The notes under the pieces are model-generated. The model did not search any database. It had not been told where the DNA came from and was given only the letters and a program-made list of their open reading frames with translations. 44,201 bases of DNA from DATGXB01 sp035298905. Its GTDB lineage: Bacteria; Cyanobacteriota; Cyanobacteriia; Cyanobacteriales; Nostocaceae. Numbering within the stretch: the stretch's first letter is position 1; each line of letters begins with the position of its first letter. The stretch lies in NCBI GenBank assembly GCA_035298905.1, contig DATGXQ010000230.1:1-44201 (forward strand), in the 5' to 3' direction. The translations under genes were made by a program, and so were the position numbers. Positions 18,101 through 26,415 of the stretch are shown one piece after another.

Positions 18101-18686
18101 CGAGATTAGCTATAACTTCAGGAATATAAATTGGTACTTCAACAGGTGTATTACCAGCTTGAGAAACTTTAGCATACCAATACCCTGGAGTCGCTAATTC
18201 AACTGCTTTTACCCTATGCGATGGAGTTCTTGATAGGGTTCGACGATATGAATCTAAGCGACGAGGGGAAATGGTACAAGGGATTAATTGCGGAACATCA
18301 CTACTTTCATTTAATCTAAATATTCTCAGAGTTTCCGGTAAATTGACATACTCCTTTAAAGATAACTCCCACTGTCTACCTTTACGACGGAACAGATAAA
18401 AGCGAGCTACTTGCACTAAACGCCAATTTTCGTCACTTTCCAAGGCTGGAACAGGAAAACGATATCCTAACAGTAAAGCAGATACAGAAGTGGCCGGATC
18501 TTCTGGTGCAACCTGGTTTAGTAAAGTTAAGCCTAATTCTACCTCAGTCAACAATATAGTCAGACGTTTTTTTTCCTTCTCTCTCATCTTTGGTTCTACA
18601 CCAGACAGATCCAAATATGTATTTAAGTCTGATGAGTCACGTAAAGCTTGACGTATTGATCTAGACCATTTAGAAATATTACGCAT
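15150..18686 (-). CDS. DinG/XPD-like helicase of the pPIWI-RE system
   Basis: The 1178-residue protein looks like the large helicase that accompanies pPIWI-RE (three-gene-island domain Z). A Walker A-like VGLLNVGKST places Lys at 286, and a DEAD box (FVDEADR) is at 481-484. Between them four cysteines (373, 392, 423, 429; VCPL, EPCH, YTCPFYYKCP) suggest an iron-sulfur cluster as in XPD/DinG, interrupted by a very acidic insert (DDDDDQEEDE). Late motifs include ILISGTSY and WQIIGRLVRGG. The start is the ATG at 18686, which has TGGAG about 10 nt upstream; the frame opens 15 codons earlier. It overlaps the upstream gene by 8 bp and ends 3 bp before pPIWI-RE, so the three are surely cotranscribed. 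A palindromic repeat lies inside the gene. Confidence 0.85.
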   Translation of the reverse strand: MRNISKWSRSIRQALRDSSDLNTYLDLSGVEPKMREKEKKRLTILLTEVELGLTLLNQVAPEDPATSVSALLLGYRFPVPALESDENWRLVQVARFYLFRRKGRQWELSLKEYVNLPETLRIFRLNESSDVPQLIPCTISPRRLDSYRRTLSRTPSHRVKAVELATPGYWYAKVSQAGNTPVEVPIYIPEVIANLASSTQVSLQRTRANENPPRCVTWENLLQDAQEMDDKLANAGHQSENYYQRLAGIALKLYDSSTEDFQALLPNREIEINHLVHIVGLLNVGKSTLLEVLIYHFAKRGYRCALIVNDVVTAVRLASNFRDKLEILAAPGLGSSNFSQHLQKVFEPILLTQGEDIEEGAKHPAWRWFSPVCPLLALVQAPEKWEFGEEPCHALYQKQSVNREQENQDDDDDQEEDENKYTCPFYYKCPRHQLEQDLATALVWVLTPASFIHTRVPRQVWQEKMTFAEAVYRECDFLFVDEADRVQVQIDESCAPDEVLVDASGNSLLNKLGLKFATAIYNSDRRSMAGEFLAMMKRANDYAQIATDLILGRLHSQPKLVDWLGTQPFTGRSLFAHIIRDILATPETEQQSPTPRRSRAARHQERIRRIEAGLPPEEQRQRRSQILQSLEGFLQAPLNRRRAGELADLAFTLLSTDNEARALTEVAEWLQTWLDSLGVTLDKTQFEQVTQHLRLAILVTVLNDRLGFLVDNFNQLTRSRVLDLHDTSLNLVYRPPLDYLPIIPSAPVGNILGFRYTRDRQSQFGGKLEFFRYVGVGRYLLLNFPQLFAADHVQGPHTILISGTSYAPGTPAYHIRIRPSILLEPASNNHKAGNAGISDSEFVYSAQQNSVGKYIALSGLPPEERKIAADEMVRAISDGGTPAVGDRTGNAKSLLDQLFARLEQLEQQDPQRWGDRQRLLLITNSYEESAWIESILKYRYHVQNIDEIATLRRDNAPVHLNGIPRSKIRDVAQMGTKIVTAPLMALERGHNILNEQKIAAFGAAVFLSRPMPVPDDWQTTVQQLNHWALEKSTDFSLFQPMQARGDALTLTNIENEFYQYAVAEMLKLSCRAMSFKQLTDDERSVLCWTQLVSIWQIIGRLVRGGVPCIVHFLDAKFAPKTVEDALDSKATSLLVAIIKELQQAIENEHQQPWQTTLATSLYGAFFYALQNTHKLNIN
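16026..16057. repeat. HIP1-containing palindromic repeat inside the helicase gene
   Basis: The segment starts with GCGATCGCC and ends in CCGCCATCGC. A GGCGG/CCGCC hairpin lies inside outer GCGAT/ATCGC arms. It is GC-rich, unlike the surrounding gene, and resembles dispersed palindromes of Nostoc genomes. It stays in frame and encodes about residues 877-888 (SDGGTPAVGDRT), a likely surface-loop insertion. Confidence 0.75.
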
Positions 18687-20001
18687 GATGATTTTTCTCC
18701 AAAATTGCTTGAGCTTGAGAGATAATTTCACTCATCCACCGCAAGCGTACCCCTCCCAAATCAGGCTCTAGTCTTTGACGTTCTACCTCGATTCGCAATA
18801 CATCTTTTCGCTCATCAGGGAAAACTATAAATGTTTCTGTCGTATCCAAACGGTAATTGACTTTTTTCAAACGTTCCTCATTTAAACGTACCCAATCTTT
18901 GACATCAATCGCCCAGCGATTTCTTTTGCTAAATTCTACTAACAAGTCAAACTCATCAATTTCTGGCCACAGAGTGACACGCACCCCCATTTTAGTTAGT
19001 TTTTCTGCTAACTCAATTTCCCAAATACCTGGTAGCGTTCCATAGCGATATACCCCTGGAGTTACAACTTTCCAATCTTCTGCTTCCTCTTGAGAAATAG
19101 ATATTTGGGGTGGTAGTTGGAGTTTAGCTGATAATCTTTCACAAAATGGACTGCGACAGTTGTAAGTTCCATCAGCACGACGACGCATTATATATTTGCA
19201 ACGCGGACAGCAATAATAGACAGATTCACTAGCAAAATTAACCACATCTACATATATCTGTCGCAAAAAGTTATCTAGAGGTCTGAGTTGGGATGAAGAA
19301 ATAAGACGACGATATTCTGAACGGGGAAGGACAGGACGCTCAATAATTAGCTTCCGAAAGGCACGATAAGTCTCGTCTAACTGATTTGCGCGGCAGTATT
19401 CTACAACATCTTGTAATACTTTCTCCTGTACTTGCATATCTACATCTGCACCTTCTACTTGCCAATGTGAAGTAAAATCAGATATTGTCCCATCCTCAAT
19501 GAGAGTTACATCAGGAGACAGATATTCAATTTCTGCTGTGGGTTTCCATTCCGAGACAGGATTTTTTGCCCAAGCAAAGAACTCTGGTATTGTTACAGGT
19601 GTTTGTTCTTCACCAGTAAGCAAAGAAGTTAAATACATTCTGGACATTCCCATACGCATAGCTTGAGGAATATGTCCTCTTTCTACTCTATTTGTCGCTT
19701 TTCGCTCCTCCCACTCAGTCAAACCAGTTGCTAAATACCGCAAAGTTTCTTTCACAGGTATCTCTAATTCTGGTGCAACCTCTATATCTTTAGAAATTAA
19801 GCGCAAACTACGAGCAACATTATCATCCCATTCCACATCAATGCCTCTCATTGTCTGTAACCAACGTTGAACTGTTGCTTTCTGACGCGGCTGCATTCCT
19901 AATTCTTTACACAACTCTTCTAAAGTCGGGGCTTCTTTTTTTCTATCTATAAATTCCCCCAGAGCTTTTAAGATTCTGTTTCTATGTCTAGTTACTTTCA
20001 T
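18679..20001 (-). CDS. wHTH / zinc-ribbon / REase-fold protein of the pPIWI-RE system
   Basis: The 440-residue protein is the first gene of the operon. Its N-terminus (about 1-70, TLEELCKELGMQPRQKATV then RWLQTMRGI) looks like a LexA-type winged helix. The middle should be the island-specific domain Y. A zinc ribbon follows (CPRC at 265-268, then Cys282 and Cys287). The C-terminus is a PD-(D/E)xK nuclease-like domain with Asp352 (EFDLLVEF) and the D-x-K pair Asp366/Lys368 (WAIDVKDW). This matches the REase component known beside pPIWI-RE and DinG-like genes. I chose the ATG at 20001, with AGGG 5 nt upstream; a GTG two codons earlier abuts that site. The winged helix could autoregulate the operon (inference). 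Confidence 0.82.
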   Translation of the reverse strand: MKVTRHRNRILKALGEFIDRKKEAPTLEELCKELGMQPRQKATVQRWLQTMRGIDVEWDDNVARSLRLISKDIEVAPELEIPVKETLRYLATGLTEWEERKATNRVERGHIPQAMRMGMSRMYLTSLLTGEEQTPVTIPEFFAWAKNPVSEWKPTAEIEYLSPDVTLIEDGTISDFTSHWQVEGADVDMQVQEKVLQDVVEYCRANQLDETYRAFRKLIIERPVLPRSEYRRLISSSQLRPLDNFLRQIYVDVVNFASESVYYCCPRCKYIMRRRADGTYNCRSPFCERLSAKLQLPPQISISQEEAEDWKVVTPGVYRYGTLPGIWEIELAEKLTKMGVRVTLWPEIDEFDLLVEFSKRNRWAIDVKDWVRLNEERLKKVNYRLDTTETFIVFPDERKDVLRIEVERQRLEPDLGGVRLRWMSEIISQAQAILEKNHHA

Positions 20002-20032
20002 CTGCACCCTATTGGTTTGCGCGGTTTAATTC

Positions 20033-20061
20033 ATTCTGTTCTTACCAACAAAATACGTCAA
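20033..20061 (-). promoter_or_regulatory. Promoter of the pPIWI-RE operon
   Basis: On the minus strand TTGACG (20056-20061) and CAGAAT (20033-20038) are separated by exactly 17 bp, giving a leader of about 25 nt to the ATG at 20001. It sits immediately beside phased ATGTTTCC repeats, which would be upstream of the -35 box. Confidence 0.65.
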
Positions 20062-20073
20062 GCCGATTTGGCA

Positions 20074-20112
20074 ATATTTCTACAATGTTTCCATAATGTT
20101 TCCGATGTTTCC
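20074..20112. promoter_or_regulatory. Phased ATGTTTCC direct repeats (candidate operator)
   Basis: Three perfect ATGTTTCC octamers begin at 20085, 20096 and 20105, and a 6/8 match begins at 20074. The 11-, 11- and 9-bp spacing puts them on one face of the helix. They lie just upstream of the operon -35 box within the divergent promoter region. Binding is inferred. Confidence 0.55.
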
Positions 20113-20220
20113 TTTTTTTTGATAATTGACAAGTTAGTTGCAATTGCCTGAAAGTAATATGAGAACGGCAATCTGCACACTAAGCTCCAAATATGTCAGA
20201 GTAAACAATTTTTAACTTTT

Positions 20221-20249
20221 TTGATAAAGTCAGCCTTAGTCGCTATAAT
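20221..20249 (+). promoter_or_regulatory. Promoter of the SNF2-SWIM pair
   Basis: TTGATA (20221-20226), a 17-bp spacer and a perfect TATAAT (20244-20249) lie 28 bp before the ATG at 20278. This also shows that the TTG at 20221 is a -35 box and not a start codon. Confidence 0.75.
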
Positions 20250-20277
20250 TACGAAAACATGCAGTGGGGGTGCAACT

Positions 20278-23200
20278 ATGAAAATTATTCATGGCACTTG
20301 GATACCAAATGGGGAAGCTGACTTTATTCAGTCGGGTTCATTTTTCCTGTGGGTAGAAACTTCAGTTTTGAAAAAAAGTCGGAGTAATAAACAACAGGTA
20401 CATCCCCGGCATTTGAGAAAGGATGAATTAGTCAAGTTTTTAGTTGAAGAGGTAGGTATTAAAGATTCAGCACATTTATTAGAGCAACGTATATCTCCTA
20501 AATACTTTGCCTTACCAACTGCCGATCATCAACCCCTACCTTCTCCAGAATTAATTAAGTATCTGGAAATAGAAACTCCTGAAGATTACTCGGAGTTTCA
20601 ATATTGGCAGGTTGATTGTTATGCAACCATTACATCTACTAAAAGTAATAATTTCTCTACTCCAGCAATTAATATTATCAAACTCCTCAGCGATATTCAT
20701 TTTTTAGCAATTTATAACTCTAACGAAATTCAACTAGGTTCTGATTTATTATTTTGGTGTCACTACACTCAAGCTTTTAAAGAAGTAATTCTCAAAGACC
20801 AATATATCCCTGCTTTGAAATATCGTCAGTTGGCAGAGACAAAACCTAATAAGAAAAGTAAGCAATCGGCCTCCCCAACATTTGAGATTTACGGAACTTG
20901 GGAAATTATTTCTGAGCAATATGAAGCTAATATTCACAAATATACTGAATATATGCCATTGATTTGTGTAGCGGGTGCTGACAAACTCTATGAGCAAGTT
21001 GAATTTTTTGATCAAGAAACTCTATTAAGACACTTTTCTGAATCTATCCTCAACAATTTAGTCACTCATACTCCTTCGACTGCTGCTTTTGATAAACAAA
21101 TTTCTACTTCCCTTATTGACTATTGCTTCAATCCTAAAAATAACCCACTCACCAACCCAACTGCTTTAGAAATATACAAACGCTGGCAAACATGGAAAAG
21201 TAGAATTACTCGTACTCACACAGACGGGCTTTTTCATCTCTGTTTTCAATTATCTTCCCCTCCATCTGAAGGAATAGATAATTGGCAAATACAATTTTTA
21301 GTAGCTAGTAAACAAGACCCTTCTCTAAAATTAGCTTTAGCTGATTATTGGAGAACGAGCCAAAAAACTAAAGCTGGTGTACATAAACAATTTGGTCAGG
21401 ATTTTGAAACTAATTTGCTGTTAAGTTTGGGTTATGCTGCGCGGATGTATCCTAAATTATGGCAAGGTTTAGAAACTGAAACTCCGACAGAATTGAGATT
21501 AAATTTAGAAGAAGCTTTTGACTTTTTAAAAGAAAGTGCTTGGATTTTAGAAGATGCAGGATTTAAAGTGATTGTTCCTGCTTGGTATACTCCGGCTGGT
21601 CGCAGACGTGCTAAAATTCGTCTCAAGGCATCTGGTAAAAAATTAGCCGCGACAAAAGGGAAAACAAAAAGTTATTTTGGTTTCGACTCTCTGGTACAAT
21701 ATGAATATGAATTAGCTATAGGCGATGAGGTCGTTAGTCCGCGAGAATGGGAACAGTTGATTAATGCTAAAGCTCCCTTGGTACGTTTTCGTGGTCAGTG
21801 GATGGAGTTAGACCGAGATAAAATGCAGCAGTTGTTGGAATTTTGGGAATCTCACGGTGAGGAAAAACCGGAGATGTCGCTGCTGGAATTTATGCAACGT
21901 CAGGCTGAAGTTGGTGAAGAATGGGAAATTGAATATGATGAGATTTTGTCAGAAATGATGGCAAAATTAGAAGATAAAAGTAGATTAGAACCAATTTCTG
22001 AACAACTAAATCTGCAAGGTAATTTAAGAGAATATCAAAAACGTGGTGTTGCTTGGTTGGAATATTTGGAACGTTTGGGTTTAAATGGTTGTTTAGCTGA
22101 TGATATGGGTTTGGGTAAGTCAGTACAGGTAATTGCTAGATTGGTACAGGAGAAGGAGTCTACAGAATCTGCATTACCGACGTTGTTAATAGCACCTACT
22201 TCAGTGGTTGGTAACTGGCAAAGAGAGATTATCAAGTTTGCTCCCCATTTAAAAGCGATCGTACATCATGGGAGCGATCGCCAACAAGATGCTGCTGAGT
22301 TCAAAACCATTTGTCAACAGCAAGATGTAGTTATTACATCCTATACTTTAGCTCGCAAAGATGAAAAACTTTTGAGTAGTGTACAATGGCAGCGTATAGT
22401 GATAGATGAAGCGCAAAATATTAAAAATCCCAAAGCTGCACAAACTAAAGCCATTCTCAAACTTTCTGCTAAACACAGATTAGCTTTAACCGGAACACCT
22501 GTAGAAAACCGTTTACTCGATTTGTGGTCAATTTTTAATTTTCTCAATCCTGGTTATTTGGGTAAAGAAGCACAATTTCGCAAATCTTTTGAGATTCCTA
22601 TTCAAAAAGATAATGACAAAGTTAAATCTGTGACATTAAAGAGATTAGTTGAACCTTTGATTTTACGAAGGGTGAAAACAGATAAGTCGATTATTAATGA
22701 TTTACCTGATAAATTAGAGCAAAAAGTTTACACTAATTTAACTAAAGAACAAGCTTCGCTGTATGAAGTAGTAGTGAGAGAAGTTGAGGGAAAACTACCA
22801 ACAATTGAAGGAATAGAACGTAAAGGTTTAATTCTTTCTACTTTACTGAAATTAAAGCAGATATGTAACCATCCGTCTCAGTTCTTACAAGATGGAAGCG
22901 AATTTTCTTCAGAGCGATCGCACAAATTCAGCCGTTTGTTAGAAATGGTAGAAGAAGCAATGTTAGAAGGGGAAAGTATCTTAATTTTTAGCCAATTTAC
23001 TGAAGCTTGCGAAAAAATCGAAAAACATATCAAACAACATTTGCATTACAATACTTACTATCTGCATGGTGGCACAAGTCGCAACCGTCGAGAACAGATG
23101 ATTACTGAATTTCAAGACCCAGATACAGAACCATCTGTGTTTATTCTATCACTAAAAGCAGGTGGTGTGGGTATTACTTTAACCAAAGCAAATCACGTTT

Positions 23201-23460
23201 TTCACTTTGATAGATGGTGGAATCCCGCAGTAGAAAACCAAGCCACAGATAGAGCTTTTCGCATTGGTCAAAGCAAGAATGTATTTGTACATAAATTTGT
23301 GTCTATAGGCACTTTAGAAGAGAGAATTGACCAAATGATTGAAGATAAGAAAAAACTCTCTGCTGCTGTTGTTGGCAGTGATGAATCTTGGTTAACAGAA
23401 TTAGATAATGAAGCATTTAAAAAATTAATTGCTTTAAATAAAAGTGCAATTTTAGAGTAA
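20278..23460 (+). CDS. SNF2-family DNA helicase/translocase
   Basis: The 1060-residue protein is an SNF2/RapA-type ATPase that should move along double-stranded DNA and displace bound proteins. The N-terminal half (about 1-570) contains the SNF2-associated region found in bacterial members (DUF3670-like, around residues 400-520). The motor has Walker A DDMGLGKS (Lys614), DEAQ (710-713), LTGTPVENR, and in the second lobe GGVGITLTKANHV and ATDRAFRIGQ, so it looks fully active. The ATG at 20278 with GGGGG upstream is the start. The SWIM gene follows 16 bp later. Such pairs are widespread in cyanobacteria; their position divergent from a pPIWI-RE operon is notable. SNF2 proteins also occur in phage-defence systems, but no such partner set is complete here. 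Confidence 0.93.
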   Translation: MKIIHGTWIPNGEADFIQSGSFFLWVETSVLKKSRSNKQQVHPRHLRKDELVKFLVEEVGIKDSAHLLEQRISPKYFALPTADHQPLPSPELIKYLEIETPEDYSEFQYWQVDCYATITSTKSNNFSTPAINIIKLLSDIHFLAIYNSNEIQLGSDLLFWCHYTQAFKEVILKDQYIPALKYRQLAETKPNKKSKQSASPTFEIYGTWEIISEQYEANIHKYTEYMPLICVAGADKLYEQVEFFDQETLLRHFSESILNNLVTHTPSTAAFDKQISTSLIDYCFNPKNNPLTNPTALEIYKRWQTWKSRITRTHTDGLFHLCFQLSSPPSEGIDNWQIQFLVASKQDPSLKLALADYWRTSQKTKAGVHKQFGQDFETNLLLSLGYAARMYPKLWQGLETETPTELRLNLEEAFDFLKESAWILEDAGFKVIVPAWYTPAGRRRAKIRLKASGKKLAATKGKTKSYFGFDSLVQYEYELAIGDEVVSPREWEQLINAKAPLVRFRGQWMELDRDKMQQLLEFWESHGEEKPEMSLLEFMQRQAEVGEEWEIEYDEILSEMMAKLEDKSRLEPISEQLNLQGNLREYQKRGVAWLEYLERLGLNGCLADDMGLGKSVQVIARLVQEKESTESALPTLLIAPTSVVGNWQREIIKFAPHLKAIVHHGSDRQQDAAEFKTICQQQDVVITSYTLARKDEKLLSSVQWQRIVIDEAQNIKNPKAAQTKAILKLSAKHRLALTGTPVENRLLDLWSIFNFLNPGYLGKEAQFRKSFEIPIQKDNDKVKSVTLKRLVEPLILRRVKTDKSIINDLPDKLEQKVYTNLTKEQASLYEVVVREVEGKLPTIEGIERKGLILSTLLKLKQICNHPSQFLQDGSEFSSERSHKFSRLLEMVEEAMLEGESILIFSQFTEACEKIEKHIKQHLHYNTYYLHGGTSRNRREQMITEFQDPDTEPSVFILSLKAGGVGITLTKANHVFHFDRWWNPAVENQATDRAFRIGQSKNVFVHKFVSIGTLEERIDQMIEDKKKLSAAVVGSDESWLTELDNEAFKKLIALNKSAILE

Positions 23461-23476
23461 TAAGGAGTTAGTAATT

Positions 23477-24316
23477 ATGCCTAAATTCACTCGGACATGG
23501 TGGGGAGAACGTTTTATTAACGCACTAGAAGAATTTACTGATTCAGGTCGCTTGCAAAGAGGACGCTCTTACGCTAACAATGGTAAAATTATACACTTTG
23601 AAATGGAAGAAAATCATATCTCTGCTATGGTGAGAGGTTCAGTTAACCCCTACTTTGGAGTTTATAAAGAGCCAACTTATAATGTTTATATAGAAATCAC
23701 ACCCATTGCTAAGAAAAATTGGGACAAAGTTCTGCAAAAGTTATCTGTTAAAGCCAGTGTTGTTTCACGATTATTACTAAATGAAGTACCAGAAAATATC
23801 GAATATTCTTTTGCGGAATTAGATTTACACTTATTACCTCATAGCCGGAAAGATTTTAAAACTGAATGTTCCTGTCCAGATTACGCTAACCCTTGTAAAC
23901 ATATTGCTGGAGTTTATTATTTAGTTGCTTCCCAGTTAGATCATAATCCTTTTCTCTTATTTGAACTCCGGGGATTAACTAAAGCGGAACTACAAGCAAA
24001 ACTCGCAGAATCAAACTTAGGTAAAGCACTTTCTCCAGAACTAGATGCACAAGAAAATTATTTAGAAAATTCCACCTCATTTTATACACCATTAGTCAAA
24101 CAAAATCTTGACCAAAAACCCACTATTAGAGAATTTTGGTTAGGGAAAAAGCGACTTCCTCAAAATATTGAAACTCCTACAGCCAGCGCAGTACCAGCAA
24201 TTTTGATTAAAAAGCAAGGAGATTTTCCCGCTTTTTGGAATAAAGATAATTCTTTTATTGAAACAATGGAAGAATTTTATCAGCGAGTGAAAACCAAAAA
24301 TCAAAATTTGATGTAA
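23477..24316 (+). CDS. SWIM zinc-finger protein
   Basis: The 279-residue protein carries one SWIM zinc finger, CSCPDYANPCKH (CxC-x6-CxH), near residues 133-144, followed by IAGVYYLV as is typical. SWIM domains bind DNA or proteins and often appear beside, or fused to, SNF2 ATPases. AAGGAG lies about 9 nt before the ATG, and the gene follows the SNF2 gene by 16 bp, so it is probably a partner subunit. The C-terminal third is poorly conserved in appearance and ends in a lysine-rich helix. The domain call is firm; the precise role is not known. Confidence 0.9.
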   Translation: MPKFTRTWWGERFINALEEFTDSGRLQRGRSYANNGKIIHFEMEENHISAMVRGSVNPYFGVYKEPTYNVYIEITPIAKKNWDKVLQKLSVKASVVSRLLLNEVPENIEYSFAELDLHLLPHSRKDFKTECSCPDYANPCKHIAGVYYLVASQLDHNPFLLFELRGLTKAELQAKLAESNLGKALSPELDAQENYLENSTSFYTPLVKQNLDQKPTIREFWLGKKRLPQNIETPTASAVPAILIKKQGDFPAFWNKDNSFIETMEEFYQRVKTKNQNLM

Positions 24317-24335
24317 TATGAGGACTGTTAAATTA

Positions 24336-24375
24336 GATCGCTGTCCTAATTTACTACTAAATTATAACAGCGATC
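24336..24375. terminator. Hairpin between converging genes
   Basis: GATCGCTGT (24336-24344) pairs with ACAGCGATC (24367-24375) across an AT-rich loop. It lies in the 83-bp gap between the SWIM gene and the minus-strand SLH hydrolase. Bidirectional termination is plausible. Confidence 0.6.
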
Positions 24376-24399
24376 GCCTCTCCTCCGTAACAGTATAAT

Positions 24400-26415
24400 C
24401 TAACTCACCGTAATTACTACACCCTCACTCTCATTCCCCAACCTATCGACTGCACACACCGCATAAGTTCCCGGTTGAACAGTAGCAAAAGTAGTATCGG
24501 CTGACAAAATACGCTGAATAGTCCAACTTTCCTCACCTTTCCGGTAAAGTGTCCAAGACCTAACAGGGTTATTATCTCCTGGTTGCCAATTTAATTTCCC
24601 ATTTTGAAATTTTAAATCCTTCGGTGGGGGTGGGGGTGTTTGAGGTAGCCATGCTAAAGTCGGAACTAGGACAGGTTGCTGATAAAATGACGATTTAAAA
24701 TCATCAGCAATACCTTGAGTATTCTCTTGAAGAAATTTCATACTAAAAAAGATATTCCCCAAAGAATCTTTGCCCGATAAATTACGAGAGATTTTAATTT
24801 GTTTGTCAATTTCAGTATTTTTCCAGTCTTTTCCATCCAGTTTACTAATATTATTCCCTACATAAATATGACGTTTTTTGATATTAACTTCTGTCCACCA
24901 TTTTAGTAATGTCTCATAACTCTGTTTGGGCTGGTCTGTACGCCAATAAAGTTGCGGTGCAATATAATCTATCCAACCTTCTGCTAACCATTTTTTCGAG
25001 TCAGCATACAACACATTATAAGCATCTAAACCAACAATTCCTTCTGGTTGTCCAGGGCGATAAATACCAAAAGGACTAATTCCAAATTTAACGTAAGGTT
25101 TAATTTTTTTAATTCCTTGAGAAAGGCGTAAAACCATTTGGTTAACGTTATCTCTGCGCCAATCTTCTAAACTGAGTTTACCCCCATTAGCTTTATAATT
25201 AGCGTAGGTTTTTTCATCAGGAAAAGACTGGCCACTTATAGGATAGGGATAAAAGTAATCGTCTAAATGAATGCCGTCAATATCGTAGCGAGTGACAACA
25301 TCCATAATGACATTATAAGCTCTATCTTGTACTATTTTCGCTCCTGGTTCCATCCATAATTGATTACCCCATTGATAAACTACTTCTGGGTTAGTAATTG
25401 CAATATGAGGAGAGACATTTACACCACTTTTAGTAGTAGTTTTAGCGCGATAGGGGTTGAACCAAGCATGAACTTCAATATTGCGTTTGTGACATTCAGC
25501 GATCGCCACCTCCAAAGGATCATAAAATGGATCTGGTGCTTTACCTTGAGTTCCCGTTAACCAAGCACTCCAAGGTTCTAACTGAGAAGAGTAGAGTGCA
25601 TCACCTTCCGGTCGCACCTGCAAAATTAAAGCATTAAAATTAAGAGCCTGTAATTGTTTGATAATTTCGATTAATTCTGTTTTTTGCTGTTCTGGCGTTA
25701 GTCCTGGTTTAGATGGCCAGTCACCATTCCACACCGACGCAACCCAAGCACCACGAAACTCTCGTTGATGATTAACTTTAACAGTTTTTGGGGTTGTTGT
25801 ATCAGGAGGAGGAATAACCAGATAATTAGAGGTAATTTTTTCTGCTTTTCCCAAATACACTAAAGCCTGATAAACTATGACTGCTACATCTGCGCGAGTG
25901 GCCGCGATTTTGGGGTTAAGTAACTTTATATTAGGATAACTAGCTACCCAACCAAGACGAGTGGCGATCGCCACTTGATTTGTAGCATAATTAGGAATAT
26001 TAACCGCATCTTGGTATATCTGCGGTAGTTGCTTGAGTAAGTCAGGTGCTACTCGCAAAGCTACTTCCAAACCATTGACTAAAGCCACCAAAACATCAGC
26101 CCTAGCAATTTTCTCAGCAGGACGAAAACGTTTATCCGGATAGCCAACAATAAACCCTGTTTCATAAGCTTGTTTAATCGCGTTTTTAGCCCAGTAATTT
26201 TCTGCAACATCTACAAAAGACGTATATTTCCGTTTTACGGTAGGGCTAAAAATAGCGGAAATCATAGCGGCGAACTCAGCACGAGTTACAGAATTATCCG
26301 GGCGGAAAGTCCCATCAGGATAACCCTTCAAAGCGCGAAGTTGCACCAACCCTTCAATAAATGGACGCGCCCAATGATTCTGGATATCAGGAAAGCCTGT
26401 CAAAATAGATACCAT
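24400..26415 (-). CDS. SLH-domain glycoside hydrolase-like (GHL10) protein
   Basis: The 671-residue protein begins with three S-layer homology repeats (about 8-50, 66-110, 132-186; FPDIQNHWARPFI, GYPDGTFRPD, VTRAEF). After a Pro/Thr linker comes a GHL10/DUF187 TIM-barrel domain (about 215-525) with REFRGAWVASV, FNALILQVRPEGDALY, EVHAWFNPYRA and YDIDGIHLDDYFYP. A Pro run near residue 600 leads to a small fibronectin-like end domain. Such proteins are predicted to act on surface polysaccharide or peptidoglycan. Oddly no signal peptide precedes the first SLH repeat, and the upstream frame is closed by a TAG without another ATG. Family is secure; substrate and export route are not. Confidence 0.9.
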   Translation of the reverse strand: MVSILTGFPDIQNHWARPFIEGLVQLRALKGYPDGTFRPDNSVTRAEFAAMISAIFSPTVKRKYTSFVDVAENYWAKNAIKQAYETGFIVGYPDKRFRPAEKIARADVLVALVNGLEVALRVAPDLLKQLPQIYQDAVNIPNYATNQVAIATRLGWVASYPNIKLLNPKIAATRADVAVIVYQALVYLGKAEKITSNYLVIPPPDTTTPKTVKVNHQREFRGAWVASVWNGDWPSKPGLTPEQQKTELIEIIKQLQALNFNALILQVRPEGDALYSSQLEPWSAWLTGTQGKAPDPFYDPLEVAIAECHKRNIEVHAWFNPYRAKTTTKSGVNVSPHIAITNPEVVYQWGNQLWMEPGAKIVQDRAYNVIMDVVTRYDIDGIHLDDYFYPYPISGQSFPDEKTYANYKANGGKLSLEDWRRDNVNQMVLRLSQGIKKIKPYVKFGISPFGIYRPGQPEGIVGLDAYNVLYADSKKWLAEGWIDYIAPQLYWRTDQPKQSYETLLKWWTEVNIKKRHIYVGNNISKLDGKDWKNTEIDKQIKISRNLSGKDSLGNIFFSMKFLQENTQGIADDFKSSFYQQPVLVPTLAWLPQTPPPPPKDLKFQNGKLNWQPGDNNPVRSWTLYRKGEESWTIQRILSADTTFATVQPGTYAVCAVDRLGNESEGVVITVS

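Noticed and set aside
20221..20277. TTG start at 20221 for the SNF2 gene
   Set aside because: This TTG is part of a -35 box (TTGATA, 17 bp, TATAAT), and the ATG at 20278 has a strong ribosome site.
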